NCBI GenBank assembly: GCA_002786915.1
Contig: PCUV01000077.1
Coordinates: 62,001 to 126,000, forward strand
Direction of reading: 5' to 3'
Length of the DNA stretch: 64,000 nt
Origin: Comamonadaceae bacterium CG12_big_fil_rev_8_21_14_0_65_59_15
Lineage (GTDB): Bacteria; Pseudomonadota; Gammaproteobacteria; Burkholderiales; Burkholderiaceae_C
In this document: piece after piece, positions 55,614-64,000 of the stretch
How the letters are laid out: each line of letters opens with the position of its first letter
Position numbering within the stretch: the stretch's first letter is position 1
Program-made: the position numbers and the translations under genes
Notes under the pieces: generated by a model
Told to the model about the DNA's origin: nothing
Database searches by the model: none
Seen by the model: only the letters and a program-made list of their open reading frames with translations

Positions 55614-55636
55614 ATCTAACCCGATAGAGGCAAACC

Positions 55637-56815
55637 ATGGCCATGAACGAAAACCCCTCCGAAGGCACCATGCGCCGCATCCTGCGGCTGATGGCCGAAA
55701 AGCGCGCCTCTGACATTTATCTTTCTGCCATGTCGCCGGCGCTGATTCGCATCAACGGCACCTGTGTACCGATCAACAGCCAGATTCTTCCGCCAGACGG
55801 ACCGCTGAATTTGTTGAGTGAGATCTTGCCTCCCAAAGATATTGAAGAACTCAAGGAACTCAATGAGCTCAACATGGCGTGGACCATGCCGGGCGTAGGC
55901 CGTTTTCGTATCAGTGGCATGCGTCAACGCGGCACATTTGCTGCGGTGATCCGTTACATCGTCAACGAAGTTCCTGGCTTGGACACGCTGTCTTTACCGC
56001 CTATTCTGTCCGAGTTGATGATGCAAAAGCGCGGCCTGATTTTGATGGTGGGGGCCACTGGCTCGGGTAAGAGTACGTCGCTGGCGGCCATGATCGACCA
56101 CCGCAACGCCAACATGTCCGGTCACATTCTGACCATTGAAGATCCGGTCGAATTCCAGTTCAAAAACAAGCGCTCTATCGTCAACCAGCGTGAGGTGGGT
56201 ACTGACACCCAATCCTTGCAGACCGCTCTTAAAAATGCGCTGCGCCAAGCCCCTGACGTGATTCTGATCGGCGAAGTCCGGGATCGCGAAACCATGAATG
56301 CGGCCATTGCTTATGCCCAAAGCGGGCATTTGTGTCTGGCCACCTTGCACGCCAACAACAGCTACCAGGCCTTGAACCGGGTGCTGAGTTTTTTCCCGGT
56401 TGAAGTACGCCCCACCTTGATGGGCGACATGGCAGCGGCGCTAAAGGCGATCATTTCACAACGTCTGATCCGGACCATAGAAGGCAAGCGCACACCCGCG
56501 GTGGAAATCATGTTGGTGACCCGGCTAGTCGCAGAGATGATCGAAAAGGGCGATTTTTCAGGCATTATGGAAGCCATGGAAAAATCTCTGGCCGACGGAA
56601 GCCAAACTTTTGAGCAAGAACTTGCGCGGCTCATTACAGCAGGGATCGTTGACCGTAAAGAAGGCTTGGCCAACGCGGATTCGCCCACCAATTTGATGTG
56701 GCGTCTGCAAAATGACTTCAACACCCAAAAAGAGGCACAGGCTGCGAAAAAAGAAGACGCGGGCGAAGATAACAAGGCTTCATTTACCGAAATCACGCTG
56801 GACATGGGCCACTAA
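55637..56815 (+). CDS. pilU: PilT/PilU-type twitching motility ATPase, 392 aa
   Basis: A PAS-like N-terminal domain ([20 protein letters not shown]) precedes the RecA-like core with Walker [10 protein letters not shown], the Asp box IEDPVEFQF, Walker [15 protein letters not shown], and the AIRAEG-like [14 protein letters not shown]. The C-terminal end DFNTQKEAQ and long tail resemble PilU rather than PilT, so I name it pilU tentatively. It powers pilus retraction with PilT. The other pil genes are not in the window, but this position between dapD and dapE is seen in other Burkholderiales. It is 2 bp upstream of dapE. Confidence 0.85.
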   Translation: MAMNENPSEGTMRRILRLMAEKRASDIYLSAMSPALIRINGTCVPINSQILPPDGPLNLLSEILPPKDIEELKELNELNMAWTMPGVGRFRISGMRQRGTFAAVIRYIVNEVPGLDTLSLPPILSELMMQKRGLILMVGATGSGKSTSLAAMIDHRNANMSGHILTIEDPVEFQFKNKRSIVNQREVGTDTQSLQTALKNALRQAPDVILIGEVRDRETMNAAIAYAQSGHLCLATLHANNSYQALNRVLSFFPVEVRPTLMGDMAAALKAIISQRLIRTIEGKRTPAVEIMLVTRLVAEMIEKGDFSGIMEAMEKSLADGSQTFEQELARLITAGIVDRKEGLANADSPTNLMWRLQNDFNTQKEAQAAKKEDAGEDNKASFTEITLDMGH

Positions 56816-56817
56816 GC

Positions 56818-58005
56818 ATGAGCGCCACCCTGCGCTTGGCCAAGCAACTCATCGCTTGCCGCTCTGACACACCGCAAGACGCAGGCTGCCAGGCCATCAT
56901 TGGCCAGCGGCTGGCTCCTTTGGGCTTTATGCTGGAAACACTGGTCAGCGGACCGGATGAATTCCGCGTCACCAATTTATGGTCAAAAAGGCCTTCAGCC
57001 CTTATTAATCAAGAGAGAGCAGCTACACATTTGATTGTATTTGCAGGCCATACCGACGTGGTTCCCAGCGGTCCTCGAGAGCAATGGAGCAGCGACCCAT
57101 TTACCCCCACCGTACGCGACGGCAAGCTCTACGGCCGGGGAGCGGCTGACATGAAAACCTCGCTGGCAGCTTTTGTGGTGGCCACCGAAGAATTCATCGT
57201 CGCACAGCCCGACACGCCTTTAAGCATTGGCTTTTTGCTCACCAGCGACGAAGAAGGCCCTGCCCTGGACGGTACGGTCAAGGTGGTGGAGATGCTGCGC
57301 GCGCGCGGTGAGCGGCTGGACTACTGCATCGTGGGCGAGCCCACCTCGATCCAGCGTACGGGTGACATGATCAAAAACGGAAGGCGCGGTACGCTCAGCG
57401 GCAAACTGACCATCAAGGGCATCCAGGGTCATATTGCCTACCCGCAACTGGCCAGCAATCCGATTCACCTGCTGGCCCCGGCGCTGGCCGAGCTGGTGGG
57501 CATGACATGGGACGCGGGCAACGCGTTTTTTCCGCCCACCAGCTGGCAGGTCAGCAACATCCACGGCGGCACCGGGGCCAGCAATGTGATCCCCGGCACG
57601 GTGGTGGTGGATTTCAACTTCAGGTTTTGCACCGAATCCACGCCTGAATCGCTGCAAAGCCGCCTGTCTGCGGTGCTGGACAAACACGGGCTAAGCTACG
57701 AGCTGAGTTGGGTCTTGGGCGGCAAGCCGTTCTTGACCACGCCAGACACACTGGTCGATGCGGTCACCGCCGCCGTTCAGGCTGAAACCGGTCTGACCCC
57801 TGAGCTGTCCACCAGCGGCGGCACCAGTGACGGACGCTTCATTGCCAGCATCTGCCCCCAGGTGATTGAAATTGGCCCGCCCAACGCTAGCATCCACAAG
57901 ATCGACGAACACATTGCGCTGACCGACATCGAGCCACTCAAGAACATCTACCGCCGCGTGCTGGAAAACCTGCACGCGCAGATCCAGGCGCCCTCCCAAG
58001 CATGA
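56818..58005 (+). CDS. dapE: Succinyl-diaminopimelate desuccinylase, 395 aa
   Basis: The zinc metallopeptidase of the DAP pathway. Metal ligands are in [44 protein letters not shown] and the final [26 protein letters not shown] and the dimerisation domain are typical. A dispersed-repeat copy (56984-57034) adds about 18 residues ([17 protein letters not shown]) after TNLW, compared with E. coli DapE; the insertion sits in a loop before the first zinc strand. The stop overlaps prmB (ATGA) and the gene follows the pilU-like gene by 2 bp. Confidence 0.95.
   Translation: MSATLRLAKQLIACRSDTPQDAGCQAIIGQRLAPLGFMLETLVSGPDEFRVTNLWSKRPSALINQERAATHLIVFAGHTDVVPSGPREQWSSDPFTPTVRDGKLYGRGAADMKTSLAAFVVATEEFIVAQPDTPLSIGFLLTSDEEGPALDGTVKVVEMLRARGERLDYCIVGEPTSIQRTGDMIKNGRRGTLSGKLTIKGIQGHIAYPQLASNPIHLLAPALAELVGMTWDAGNAFFPPTSWQVSNIHGGTGASNVIPGTVVVDFNFRFCTESTPESLQSRLSAVLDKHGLSYELSWVLGGKPFLTTPDTLVDAVTAAVQAETGLTPELSTSGGTSDGRFIASICPQVIEIGPPNASIHKIDEHIALTDIEPLKNIYRRVLENLHAQIQAPSQA
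56984..57034 (+). repeat. Comamonadaceae-type dispersed repeat, copy 11, inside dapE
   Basis: AAAAAGGCCTTCAGCCCTTA, then TTAATCAAGAGAGAGCAGCT and ACACATTTG. The stretch is read in frame and adds about 18 residues not found in E. coli DapE. Confidence 0.7.
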
Positions 58006-58895
58006 CCATCATCGCCCTCATTGAAAAAGGTGCACACCAGCTGGAAGTGGCTGGCGTGGCGTTTGGGCACGGCACCACCAACGCATTTGACGAAGCCGCC
58101 TGGCTGGTTCTGTGGAAGCTGGGCCTGCCGCTGGACAGTCCCCTGGACGGCCCGGATTCCATAGCAAAAAGGCCTGTAGCCCATACAGATCAAGCGCAGG
58201 TAGCTACTCTTTTTGAAGAGCGCATCCGTACCCGCAAGCCCGCCGCGTACTTGACGCACGAGGCTTGGCTGCAAGGCGTATCGTTTTACGTGGACGAACG
58301 CGCTATCGTGCCGCGCTCGCTCATTGCCGAGGTGCTGATGGAAGGCCATCTGGACTACTGGCTGCCCGAAGAAACACACCGGGTGCTCGATTTGTGCACC
58401 GGCAACGGCAGCCTGGCCATCATCGCCGCCATGGTCTACCCCGACGTGAAGGTGCAGGCCAGCGACATCAGCGCCGAAGCGCTGGAGGTGGCGCGCATCA
58501 ACATCGACCGCCACGGCCTGCACGAGCGCATCACACTGCGCCAGGGCGACGGCATTCCCCAGACCGGTAGCCATTACGACCTGATCTTGTGCAACCCGCC
58601 TTATGTGAACGCGCAGAGCCTGGCCGCGCTGCCGCCCGAATTCAAGGCCGAACCCGCGCTGGCGCTGGCCGGTGGAGCAGACGGCATGGACTTCATCCGC
58701 CAATTGATGCGCGACGCTCCAGCGCAGATGGGGCCAGAGGCCATTCTGGTGCTGGAAATCGGCCACGAGCGCACCCACTTTGAGGCCGCTTTTCCACGTC
58801 TGGAAGTGGTCTGGCTGGAAACCAGCGCAGGTGAAGACCAGGTGCTGCTGGTCACGCGCGCTGCGCTGCTGGCAAGCAACGCCGCGGTTTCCTAA
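58002..58895 (+). CDS. prmB: Ribosomal protein L3 glutamine N5-methyltransferase, 297 aa
   Basis: The SAM-dependent enzyme methylates a glutamine of L3. [20 protein letters not shown] binds SAM, and [20 protein letters not shown] has the NPPY catalytic motif. [20 protein letters not shown] and [10 protein letters not shown] agree with PrmB rather than PrmC. A dispersed repeat (58160-58214) inserts about 18 residues ([19 protein letters not shown]) before the helix [12 protein letters not shown]. It overlaps the dapE stop by ATGA. The ABC-F gene follows after about 70 bp. Confidence 0.93.
   Translation: MTIIALIEKGAHQLEVAGVAFGHGTTNAFDEAAWLVLWKLGLPLDSPLDGPDSIAKRPVAHTDQAQVATLFEERIRTRKPAAYLTHEAWLQGVSFYVDERAIVPRSLIAEVLMEGHLDYWLPEETHRVLDLCTGNGSLAIIAAMVYPDVKVQASDISAEALEVARINIDRHGLHERITLRQGDGIPQTGSHYDLILCNPPYVNAQSLAALPPEFKAEPALALAGGADGMDFIRQLMRDAPAQMGPEAILVLEIGHERTHFEAAFPRLEVVWLETSAGEDQVLLVTRAALLASNAAVS
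58160..58214 (+). repeat. Comamonadaceae-type dispersed repeat, copy 12, inside prmB
   Basis: CATAGCAAAAAGGCCTGTAG, then CCCATACAGATCAAGCGCAG and GTAGCTACTCTTTTT. It is in frame in prmB, with the same block order as copy 2 (GGCCT-TAGCCC-AAGCGCAG-TAGCTACT). Confidence 0.75.
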
Positions 58896-58965
58896 AATCC
58901 CCCATGCGCCGTACCCACCATATGCGGCGCTATCCCGTTCTCTTTTTACTCGCGTCCTCTTTCTT

Positions 58966-60930
58966 TTGATCACCCTAAAAAACATCACCCTGCGCCGCGG
59001 CGCCAAAGTCTTGCTGGACGGAGCGTCCGTCACCCTGAATCCCGGCGAAAAAGTGGGCCTGGTCGGGCGCAATGGCGCGGGTAAATCGAGCCTGTTTGCG
59101 CTGCTCACGGGCAAGTTGCACGAAGACGGCGGCGAGTTCAGCTTTCCGGCGCAGTGGCGCTTGGGCCAGGTAGCGCAAGAGATGCCCGAAACCGACCAGC
59201 CTGCCACCGACTTTGTCGTCGACGGCGACGTCACCCTGCTGGCAGCGCAGCAGGAAGTGACCGCTGCCGAAGCCACCGACGACTACGACCGCATGGCGCA
59301 CGCTTACATGGCGCTGCAAGATGCCGGTGCGCACGATGCCCCGGCGCGCGCGCAGGCGTTGATCCTGGGGCTGGGCTTCAAGACCACCGAGCTGACCAAC
59401 CCGGTGAACAGTTTCTCTGGCGGCTGGCGCATGCGCCTGCAGCTGGCGCGCGCGCTGATGTGCCCGAGCGACCTGTTACTGCTGGATGAGCCCACCAACC
59501 ACCTGGATCTGGACGCGCTGGTCTGGCTGGAAAGCTGGCTGCAAAAGTACCAAGGCACCATGCTGGTCATCAGCCACGACCGCGAGTTTCTGGATGCCGT
59601 GACCAACGTCACGCTGCACATTGACGCGGCCAAACTCACGCGCTACGGCGGCAACTACAGCAAGTTCGAAGACATGCGTGCCGAGAAGATGGAGCAGCAG
59701 CAGGCGGCCTTTTCCAAACAGCAAGAAAAAATCGCTCACCTGCAAAAGTTCATCGACCGCTTCAAGGCCAAGGCCAGCAAAGCCAAGCAGGCGCAAAGCC
59801 GCGTCAAGGCGCTGGACCGCATGGAGAAAATCGCCCCGCTGCTGTCTGAAGCCGACTTCACTTTTGAATTCAAGGAACCCGCCAACCTGCCCAACCCGAT
59901 GCTGTCGATGACCGGCGTGAACTTTGGTTACCCGCCACCCGACGACGCACCCGCTGGCACCCCACCCACGGTGATCGTGCGCAACGTCAGCAAATCGGTG
60001 CTGGCCGGGCAACGCATCGGCATTCTGGGGGCCAACGGTCAGGGCAAATCGACCGTGGTGAAAACCATCGCGCGCGATCTGGCAGCGATCAGTGGCGAGA
60101 TCACCGAAGGCAAGGGGCTGAACATCGGCTACTTTGCCCAGCAAGAGCTTGACGTGCTGCGCCCCGATGAAACGCCGCTGGAGCACATGATCCGCCTGGT
60201 GAAAGACATGACAGCAGCGGGCAAGATCGCGGGCCAGCAGACACGTGAACAAGACTTGCGTAGCTTTCTGGGCACGTTCAACTTCAGCGGCGACATGGTC
60301 AAACAGGCCGTGGGTAGCATGAGCGGCGGCGAAAAAGCGCGCCTGGTGCTGTGCATGATCGTCTGGCAGCGGCCCAACCTGTTGCTGATGGACGAGCCCA
60401 CCAACCACCTGGACCTGGCCACGCGTGAGGCGTTGGCCATGGCCCTGAACGAATTTGAAGGCACGCTGATGCTGGTCAGCCACGACCGCGCCCTGCTGCG
60501 CAGCGTCTGCGACGAATTCTGGATGGTGTCGCGCGGCGGTGTGGAACCCTTTGACGGCGACCTGGACGACTACCAGCGCTACCTGCTGGACGAGGCCAAA
60601 CGCCAACGCGAAGCCATCCGTGAGGCCAGCAACGCTGCGGCCAAGGCCGAACGCCAGGCCCAGGCGACCGCTGCGGCTGCCCCCAAGGTCAAGGTCAAGC
60701 CCAAACCGGCCCCCACCGGTTCGCTCAAACGCAAGCTGGCTGATGTGGAGGCGCGCATGGCCACCTTGCAAGCCGAAGGCAGTCAGCTGGAAGGTCACTT
60801 GTGCCAAAACCCGCCCCCGGCCGACTTTGCCAGCCAGGGCAAGCGTCTCAAGGCAGTAAATGAAGAACTGCAAGGGCTGGAAGAGCAGTGGCTGGAGCTG
60901 TCCGAGCAAATAGAATTCGCCGCAGCATGA
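58966..60930 (+). CDS. ABC-F family ATPase (YheS/Uup-like), 654 aa
   Basis: Two ABC ATPase domains in one chain: first Walker [10 protein letters not shown] (34-42), signature [14 protein letters not shown], Walker [21 protein letters not shown]; second Walker [10 protein letters not shown], signature [14 protein letters not shown], Walker [21 protein letters not shown]. The linker between them (about residues 240-320) is the helical ABC-F toe/P-site tether with [21 protein letters not shown] basic coiled-coil C-terminus ([20 protein letters not shown]) is also seen. ABC-F proteins act on ribosomes. The start is a TTG at 58966 (read as [11 protein letters not shown]) with no clear ribosome site; the frame is open upstream into prmB. 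Confidence 0.9.
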   Translation: MITLKNITLRRGAKVLLDGASVTLNPGEKVGLVGRNGAGKSSLFALLTGKLHEDGGEFSFPAQWRLGQVAQEMPETDQPATDFVVDGDVTLLAAQQEVTAAEATDDYDRMAHAYMALQDAGAHDAPARAQALILGLGFKTTELTNPVNSFSGGWRMRLQLARALMCPSDLLLLDEPTNHLDLDALVWLESWLQKYQGTMLVISHDREFLDAVTNVTLHIDAAKLTRYGGNYSKFEDMRAEKMEQQQAAFSKQQEKIAHLQKFIDRFKAKASKAKQAQSRVKALDRMEKIAPLLSEADFTFEFKEPANLPNPMLSMTGVNFGYPPPDDAPAGTPPTVIVRNVSKSVLAGQRIGILGANGQGKSTVVKTIARDLAAISGEITEGKGLNIGYFAQQELDVLRPDETPLEHMIRLVKDMTAAGKIAGQQTREQDLRSFLGTFNFSGDMVKQAVGSMSGGEKARLVLCMIVWQRPNLLLMDEPTNHLDLATREALAMALNEFEGTLMLVSHDRALLRSVCDEFWMVSRGGVEPFDGDLDDYQRYLLDEAKRQREAIREASNAAAKAERQAQATAAAAPKVKVKPKPAPTGSLKRKLADVEARMATLQAEGSQLEGHLCQNPPPADFASQGKRLKAVNEELQGLEEQWLELSEQIEFAAA

Positions 60931-61009
60931 CGCTCTTGTCATTGCCCTCCCGATCAGCAATCCATGTCGCGGGTGGTCAGGCGCAAACGATGAACACAGG
61001 GGAATAAGC

Positions 61010-62083
61010 ATGATTTTGGTGACAGGCGGCGCGGGTTTTATCGGAGCCAATTTTGTTCTGGACTGGCTGGCGCAAAGTGACGAGTCGGTGCTGAATCTGG
61101 ACAAGCTCAGCTACGCTGGCAATCTTGAAAACCTGGCGAGCCTGGAAGGCGACGCCCGCCATGTCTTTGTGCGCGGTGACATTGGCGACCGCGCGCTGGT
61201 CATACAGTTGCTGGCGCAACACCGCCCGCGTGCCGTGGTCAACTTTGCCGCCGAAAGTCATGTGGACCGCAGCATCCACGGCCCGGGCGAATTCATCCAT
61301 AACAACATCGTCGGAACCTTTGAGCTTTTGGAGGCTGTACGCCTTTACTGGCAAGCGATGGATGCTCCTGAAAAAGAAGCGTTCAGGTTCCTGCATGTGT
61401 CCACCGACGAGGTCTATGGCAGTCTTGGCAAGGACGACCCTGCCTTTACCGAAACCAACCACATCGAACCCAACAGCCCGTACAGCGCCAGCAAAGCCGC
61501 CAGCGACCACCTGGTGCGCGCTTGGCACCACACCTACGGCCTGCCGGTGCTCACCACCAATTGCAGCAACAACTATGGCCCCTACCACTTTCCAGAAAAA
61601 TTGATCCCCTTGCTGATCGTCAACTCACTGGCGGGCAAACCGCTGCCGGTGTATGGCGACGGCCAGCAAATCCGCGACTGGCTGTATGTCAAAGACCACT
61701 GCAGCGCCATCCGCCGCGTGCTCGAAGCGGGCCGCTTGGGTGAGACCTACAACGTGGGCGGCTGGAACGAAAAAGCCAACCTGGACATCGTGCACACCGT
61801 CTGCGCCCTGCTCGACGAACTGCGCCCGCGCGCTGACGGCAAACCGTACAAAGAGCAGATCACCTACGTCACCGACCGCCCCGGCCATGATCGCCGCTAC
61901 GCCATCGATGCGCGCAAGCTGGAGCGCGAACTCGGTTGGAAGCCCGCCGAAACCTTCGACACCGGTATCCGGAAAACCGTGCAGTGGTACCTGGACAACC
62001 CAGACTGGGTAGCGCACGTGCAAAGCGGCGCGTACCGGGAGTGGGTGCAAAAGCAGTACGCAAGCCCTTCGTCGGGGCAATGA
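61010..62083 (+). CDS. rfbB: dTDP-glucose 4,6-dehydratase, 357 aa
   Basis: An NAD-dependent extended SDR of dTDP-rhamnose synthesis. [19 protein letters not shown] binds [13 protein letters not shown] and [15 protein letters not shown] hold the catalytic residues; [15 protein letters not shown] and the dTDP-glucose-binding DYLYVxDH-like [12 protein letters not shown] are present. It starts 79 bp after the ABC-F gene and is first in a group with rfbD and rfbA, but a vapBC pair lies between rfbB and rfbD. The products feed O-antigen or other surface polysaccharide. Confidence 0.96.
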   Translation: MILVTGGAGFIGANFVLDWLAQSDESVLNLDKLSYAGNLENLASLEGDARHVFVRGDIGDRALVIQLLAQHRPRAVVNFAAESHVDRSIHGPGEFIHNNIVGTFELLEAVRLYWQAMDAPEKEAFRFLHVSTDEVYGSLGKDDPAFTETNHIEPNSPYSASKAASDHLVRAWHHTYGLPVLTTNCSNNYGPYHFPEKLIPLLIVNSLAGKPLPVYGDGQQIRDWLYVKDHCSAIRRVLEAGRLGETYNVGGWNEKANLDIVHTVCALLDELRPRADGKPYKEQITYVTDRPGHDRRYAIDARKLERELGWKPAETFDTGIRKTVQWYLDNPDWVAHVQSGAYREWVQKQYASPSSGQ

Positions 62084-62120
62084 TGTAATATCTCAATGTG
62101 TTATCACACAGGAGATTTCC

Positions 62121-62378
62121 GTGACCATCACCGCAAAATTGTTCATGAGTGGCCGAAGCCAAGCCATCCGGCTCCCGGCCAAGCTGCGTCTGGCCGCCAA
62201 AGAAGTTCACATCGAGCAAATGGGTGATGGCTTATGGATTCGCCCAGAGCCAGCACCCGGGCAAAACATGGGGATTTGGTTGCAGAACTTTTACGACAGC
62301 ACGCAGGCACTGCCCGAAGAGTTTTTGGCCGATCGTCAAGACGCGCCAGCACAGGCACGCGACTGGTCACTTGGCTGA
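62121..62378 (+). CDS. vapB: AbrB/VapB-type antitoxin, 85 aa
   Basis: MTITAKLFMSGRSQAIRLPA, then KLRLAAKEVHIEQMGDGLWI, shows the VapB swapped-hairpin fold, the branch with SGRSQAIRLP. The ATG has AGGAG nine bases upstream (ACAGGAGATTTCCGTG). The C-terminal tail (FYDSTQALPEEFLADRQDAP) should bind the toxin. The vapC start overlaps its end by 8 bp. Located between rfbB and rfbD, 37 bp after rfbB. Confidence 0.85.
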   Translation: MTITAKLFMSGRSQAIRLPAKLRLAAKEVHIEQMGDGLWIRPEPAPGQNMGIWLQNFYDSTQALPEEFLADRQDAPAQARDWSLG

Positions 62379-62793
62379 CGGACCGCACGCCATACTGCGA
62401 ACTTTGGACACCAATATCTGTAGCTATGTGCTGCGCCGCCGTCCAGCAGCCATGCTGGAGCGCTTCGCCGCGCTGAACCGACAGCAGTTGTGGCTCTCCA
62501 GTATCGTGGCGGCGGAGCTGCGTTTTGGCGCAGCCAAGCTGGGTGTGCCACGTTTCACAACTGCGGTAGAGACCTGGCTGTCTGGTTTTGATGTGCAAGC
62601 CTGGCCAGTGCAGGCTTCTGGCCATTACGCCCACATTCGCACCAAGCTGGAACGCGACGGCAACATCATCGGCGCGATGGACTTGTTGATTGCGGCGCAC
62701 GCCCTGGCCAATGATTCGGTGCTGGTCACCAACAACGCCCGGAAATTTGCCTGGGTACCCGGCCTGGCCGTTGAGGAATGGCAACTCACATGA
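62371..62793 (+). CDS. vapC: VapC-family PIN toxin, 140 aa
   Basis: From the TTG at 62371 the protein reads MADGPHAILRTLDTNICSYV, so the PIN aspartate is at residue 13, followed by AAELRFGAAK, the metal region NIIGAMDLLIAAHALANDS and TNNARKF. The family pairs with VapB of the SGRSQAIRLP type. The overlap with vapB (8 bp) and the lack of an ATG make TTG the likely start; the frame is open further upstream but overlaps vapB. The stop is in the ATGA that begins rfbD, so toxin and rhamnose gene are translationally coupled. Confidence 0.84.
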   Translation: MADGPHAILRTLDTNICSYVLRRRPAAMLERFAALNRQQLWLSSIVAAELRFGAAKLGVPRFTTAVETWLSGFDVQAWPVQASGHYAHIRTKLERDGNIIGAMDLLIAAHALANDSVLVTNNARKFAWVPGLAVEEWQLT

Positions 62794-63731
62794 CAAAAAT
62801 CCTCCTCCTCGGTAAAAACGGTCAAGTCGGCTGGGAGCTGCAGCGCAGCCTGAGCGTATTAGGTGAACTCATCGCGCTGGACCGCCACAGCACCGCGCTG
62901 TGCGGTGACATCAGCGACCTGCCTGGGCTGGCGGCCACTGTACGCAGCGTCAAGCCCGATGTGATCGTCAATGCTGCGGCGCACACCGCCGTGGACAAAG
63001 CCGAGTCCGAGCCCGATCTGGCACTCACGCTCAACGCCCTGGCCCCCCAGGTGCTGGCCGAAGAAGCCGCCCAACTAGGGGCCTGGCTAGTGCACTACAG
63101 CACAGACTACGTGTTTGACGGCAGCGGCGATACACCCTGGCGCGAGTCTGACGCAGTAGGCCCCTTGAGCGTCTATGGCCGCACCAAGCTGGAAGGTGAA
63201 CAACTGGTTGCCGCCAGCGGTGCACAACACCTGATTTTTCGCACCAGCTGGGTCTATGGCGCGCGCGGCGGCAACTTTGCCAAGACCATGCTGCGCCTGG
63301 CACAGGAGCGCGATCGGCTCACCGTCATCAACGACCAGTTTGGTGCGCCCACCGGAGCTGATCTGATTGCCGACGTGACGGCGCACGCCATTCGCCAAGT
63401 GCTGCAACAAAGCGCGCACACACGCACCGCTACCGCTGCAACCACGCCGGCAACATCAACGTCTTGCAGCGGTATTTACCATCTGGTGGCGGCGGGCGAA
63501 ACGACCTGGTTTAACTACGCAAAACACGTTCTAACCGAGGTAAAACAAGGGCGATCGGCTACAAAAATAAAAGCAACTGAAGTGCTGCCTGTGCCCACCA
63601 GCGCGTTCCCCACTGCGGCCACGCGCCCGCACAACTCGCGTCTGGCCACGCAAAAACTGCAAGACACCTTTGGCCTCACATTGCCGCCCTGGCAAGCGGG
63701 CGTGAACCGCATGCTGGCTGAAATTCTTTAA
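62790..63731 (+). CDS. rfbD: dTDP-4-dehydrorhamnose reductase, 313 aa
   Basis: The NADPH-dependent last step of dTDP-L-rhamnose synthesis. [19 protein letters not shown] is the cofactor site, [20 protein letters not shown] and [20 protein letters not shown] follow, and [14 protein letters not shown] holds the catalytic Tyr-x3-Lys. The ATG at 62790 overlaps the vapC stop (ATGA); four upstream codons in frame are disregarded. An Ala/Thr-rich patch near residue 212-230 ([20 protein letters not shown]) is longer than usual. rfbA follows after 19 bp. Confidence 0.95.
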   Translation: MTKILLLGKNGQVGWELQRSLSVLGELIALDRHSTALCGDISDLPGLAATVRSVKPDVIVNAAAHTAVDKAESEPDLALTLNALAPQVLAEEAAQLGAWLVHYSTDYVFDGSGDTPWRESDAVGPLSVYGRTKLEGEQLVAASGAQHLIFRTSWVYGARGGNFAKTMLRLAQERDRLTVINDQFGAPTGADLIADVTAHAIRQVLQQSAHTRTATAATTPATSTSCSGIYHLVAAGETTWFNYAKHVLTEVKQGRSATKIKATEVLPVPTSAFPTAATRPHNSRLATQKLQDTFGLTLPPWQAGVNRMLAEIL

Positions 63732-63750
63732 CACCCAAGAGACGATCAAC

Positions 63751-64000
63751 ATGACACAACGCAAAGGCATCATTCTGGCTGGTGGCTCCGGCACGCGGCT
63801 GTACCCGGTCACGCAAGCGGTCAGCAAGCAGCTGATGCCCATCTACGACAAACCGATGATCTATTACCCGCTCAGTACCTTGATGCTCGCGGGTATACGC
63901 GACGTGCTGGTGATCTCCACGCCGCAAGACACACCGCGCTTTGCCGAACTGCTGGGCAACGGCAGCCAGTGGGGCATGGCCATTACCTATGCCGTGCAGC
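63751..64000 (+). CDS. rfbA: Glucose-1-phosphate thymidylyltransferase, cut by window end
   Basis: The first 83 residues are present: [20 protein letters not shown] holds the nucleotide-binding GGSGTRLxP motif, then [20 protein letters not shown] and [20 protein letters not shown]. The enzyme makes dTDP-glucose, the first step of the dTDP-rhamnose pathway. It follows rfbD by 19 bp. The rest lies beyond 64000. The order rfbB-rfbD-rfbA is usual, apart from the vapBC insertion. Confidence 0.96.
   Translation, partial: MTQRKGIILAGGSGTRLYPVTQAVSKQLMPIYDKPMIYYPLSTLMLAGIRDVLVISTPQDTPRFAELLGNGSQWGMAITYAVQ

Noticed and set aside
59476..61104. Open frame of 542 codons antisense to the ABC-F gene and rfbB
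   Set aside because: Overlaps two clear genes and has no recognisable motif.

Overview
The window looks like chromosome of a betaproteobacterium of the order Burkholderiales, most likely family Comamonadaceae (Rhodoferax/Polaromonas-like). This is inferred from gene orders typical of that group (smc-zipA-ligA, dapC-dapD-pilU-like-dapE-prmB, ccoNOQP beside fnr and hemN), a Burkholderiales-type small Trp-rich protein, and a dispersed short repeat (core AAGCGCAAGCAGCTA) that I associate with Comamonadaceae from memory. No rRNA, tRNA, CRISPR array, prophage or complete insertion sequence was seen.

Layout. 1-4.3 kb: the left edge holds a CHASE3 sensor kinase whose N-terminus is lost next to a toxin-antitoxin cassette (HTH protein plus PIN toxin) bracketed by 46-47 bp direct repeats, then about 800 bp of apparently decayed DNA and a vapBC pair. 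4.7-10.8 kb: a complete tripartite RND efflux pump (fusion protein, inner-membrane pump, outer-membrane factor). 10.8-19.7 kb: a DUF1499 protein, a MITE-like element, ybiB-cobA, rpsU-yqeY, an orphan TAXI-type binding protein, a flavin reductase-like protein, a hybrid histidine kinase, a second peptide deformylase and a second vapBC. 19.8-26.4 kb: ligA, zipA-like and smc in one operon, then dusA and a TauE/SafE-like membrane protein.

28.5-37.5 kb is a microaerobic respiration island: hemN, fnr, a FixH-like protein, ccoP-Q-O-N, ccoS and ccoI (a copper ATPase), with FNR boxes between hemN and fnr and before ccoN, and uspA divergent from ccoI. FNR probably senses oxygen loss and induces the cbb3 oxidase, its copper-loading genes and anaerobic heme synthesis. 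37.5-46.3 kb: malonyl-CoA synthetase-like ligase, enoyl-CoA hydratase, lgt, ilvD, a small Trp-rich protein, a class I cytochrome c, acs and a UPF0114 protein.

46.4-49.2 kb holds the most unusual gene: a 944-residue predicted exported protein with a duplicated N-terminal domain and 16 repeats of the pattern GxDGxWFTxDDV. 49.3-60.9 kb: nhaA, fumarase, murI, an interlocked pair of large palindromes, the lysine/DAP genes dapC, dapD and dapE with a pilT/pilU-type ATPase and prmB, and an ABC-F ATPase. 61-64 kb: the dTDP-rhamnose operon (rfbB, rfbD, rfbA cut by the window end), with a third vapBC pair inserted between rfbB and rfbD and overlapping rfbD by ATGA.

The window is rich in small repeats: REP-like palindromes of at least two families, a tandem 70-bp array, one MITE-like element and about a dozen copies of the Comamonadaceae-type repeat, several of them inside reading frames (outer-membrane factor, ybiB, ligA, dapE, prmB and possibly murI).
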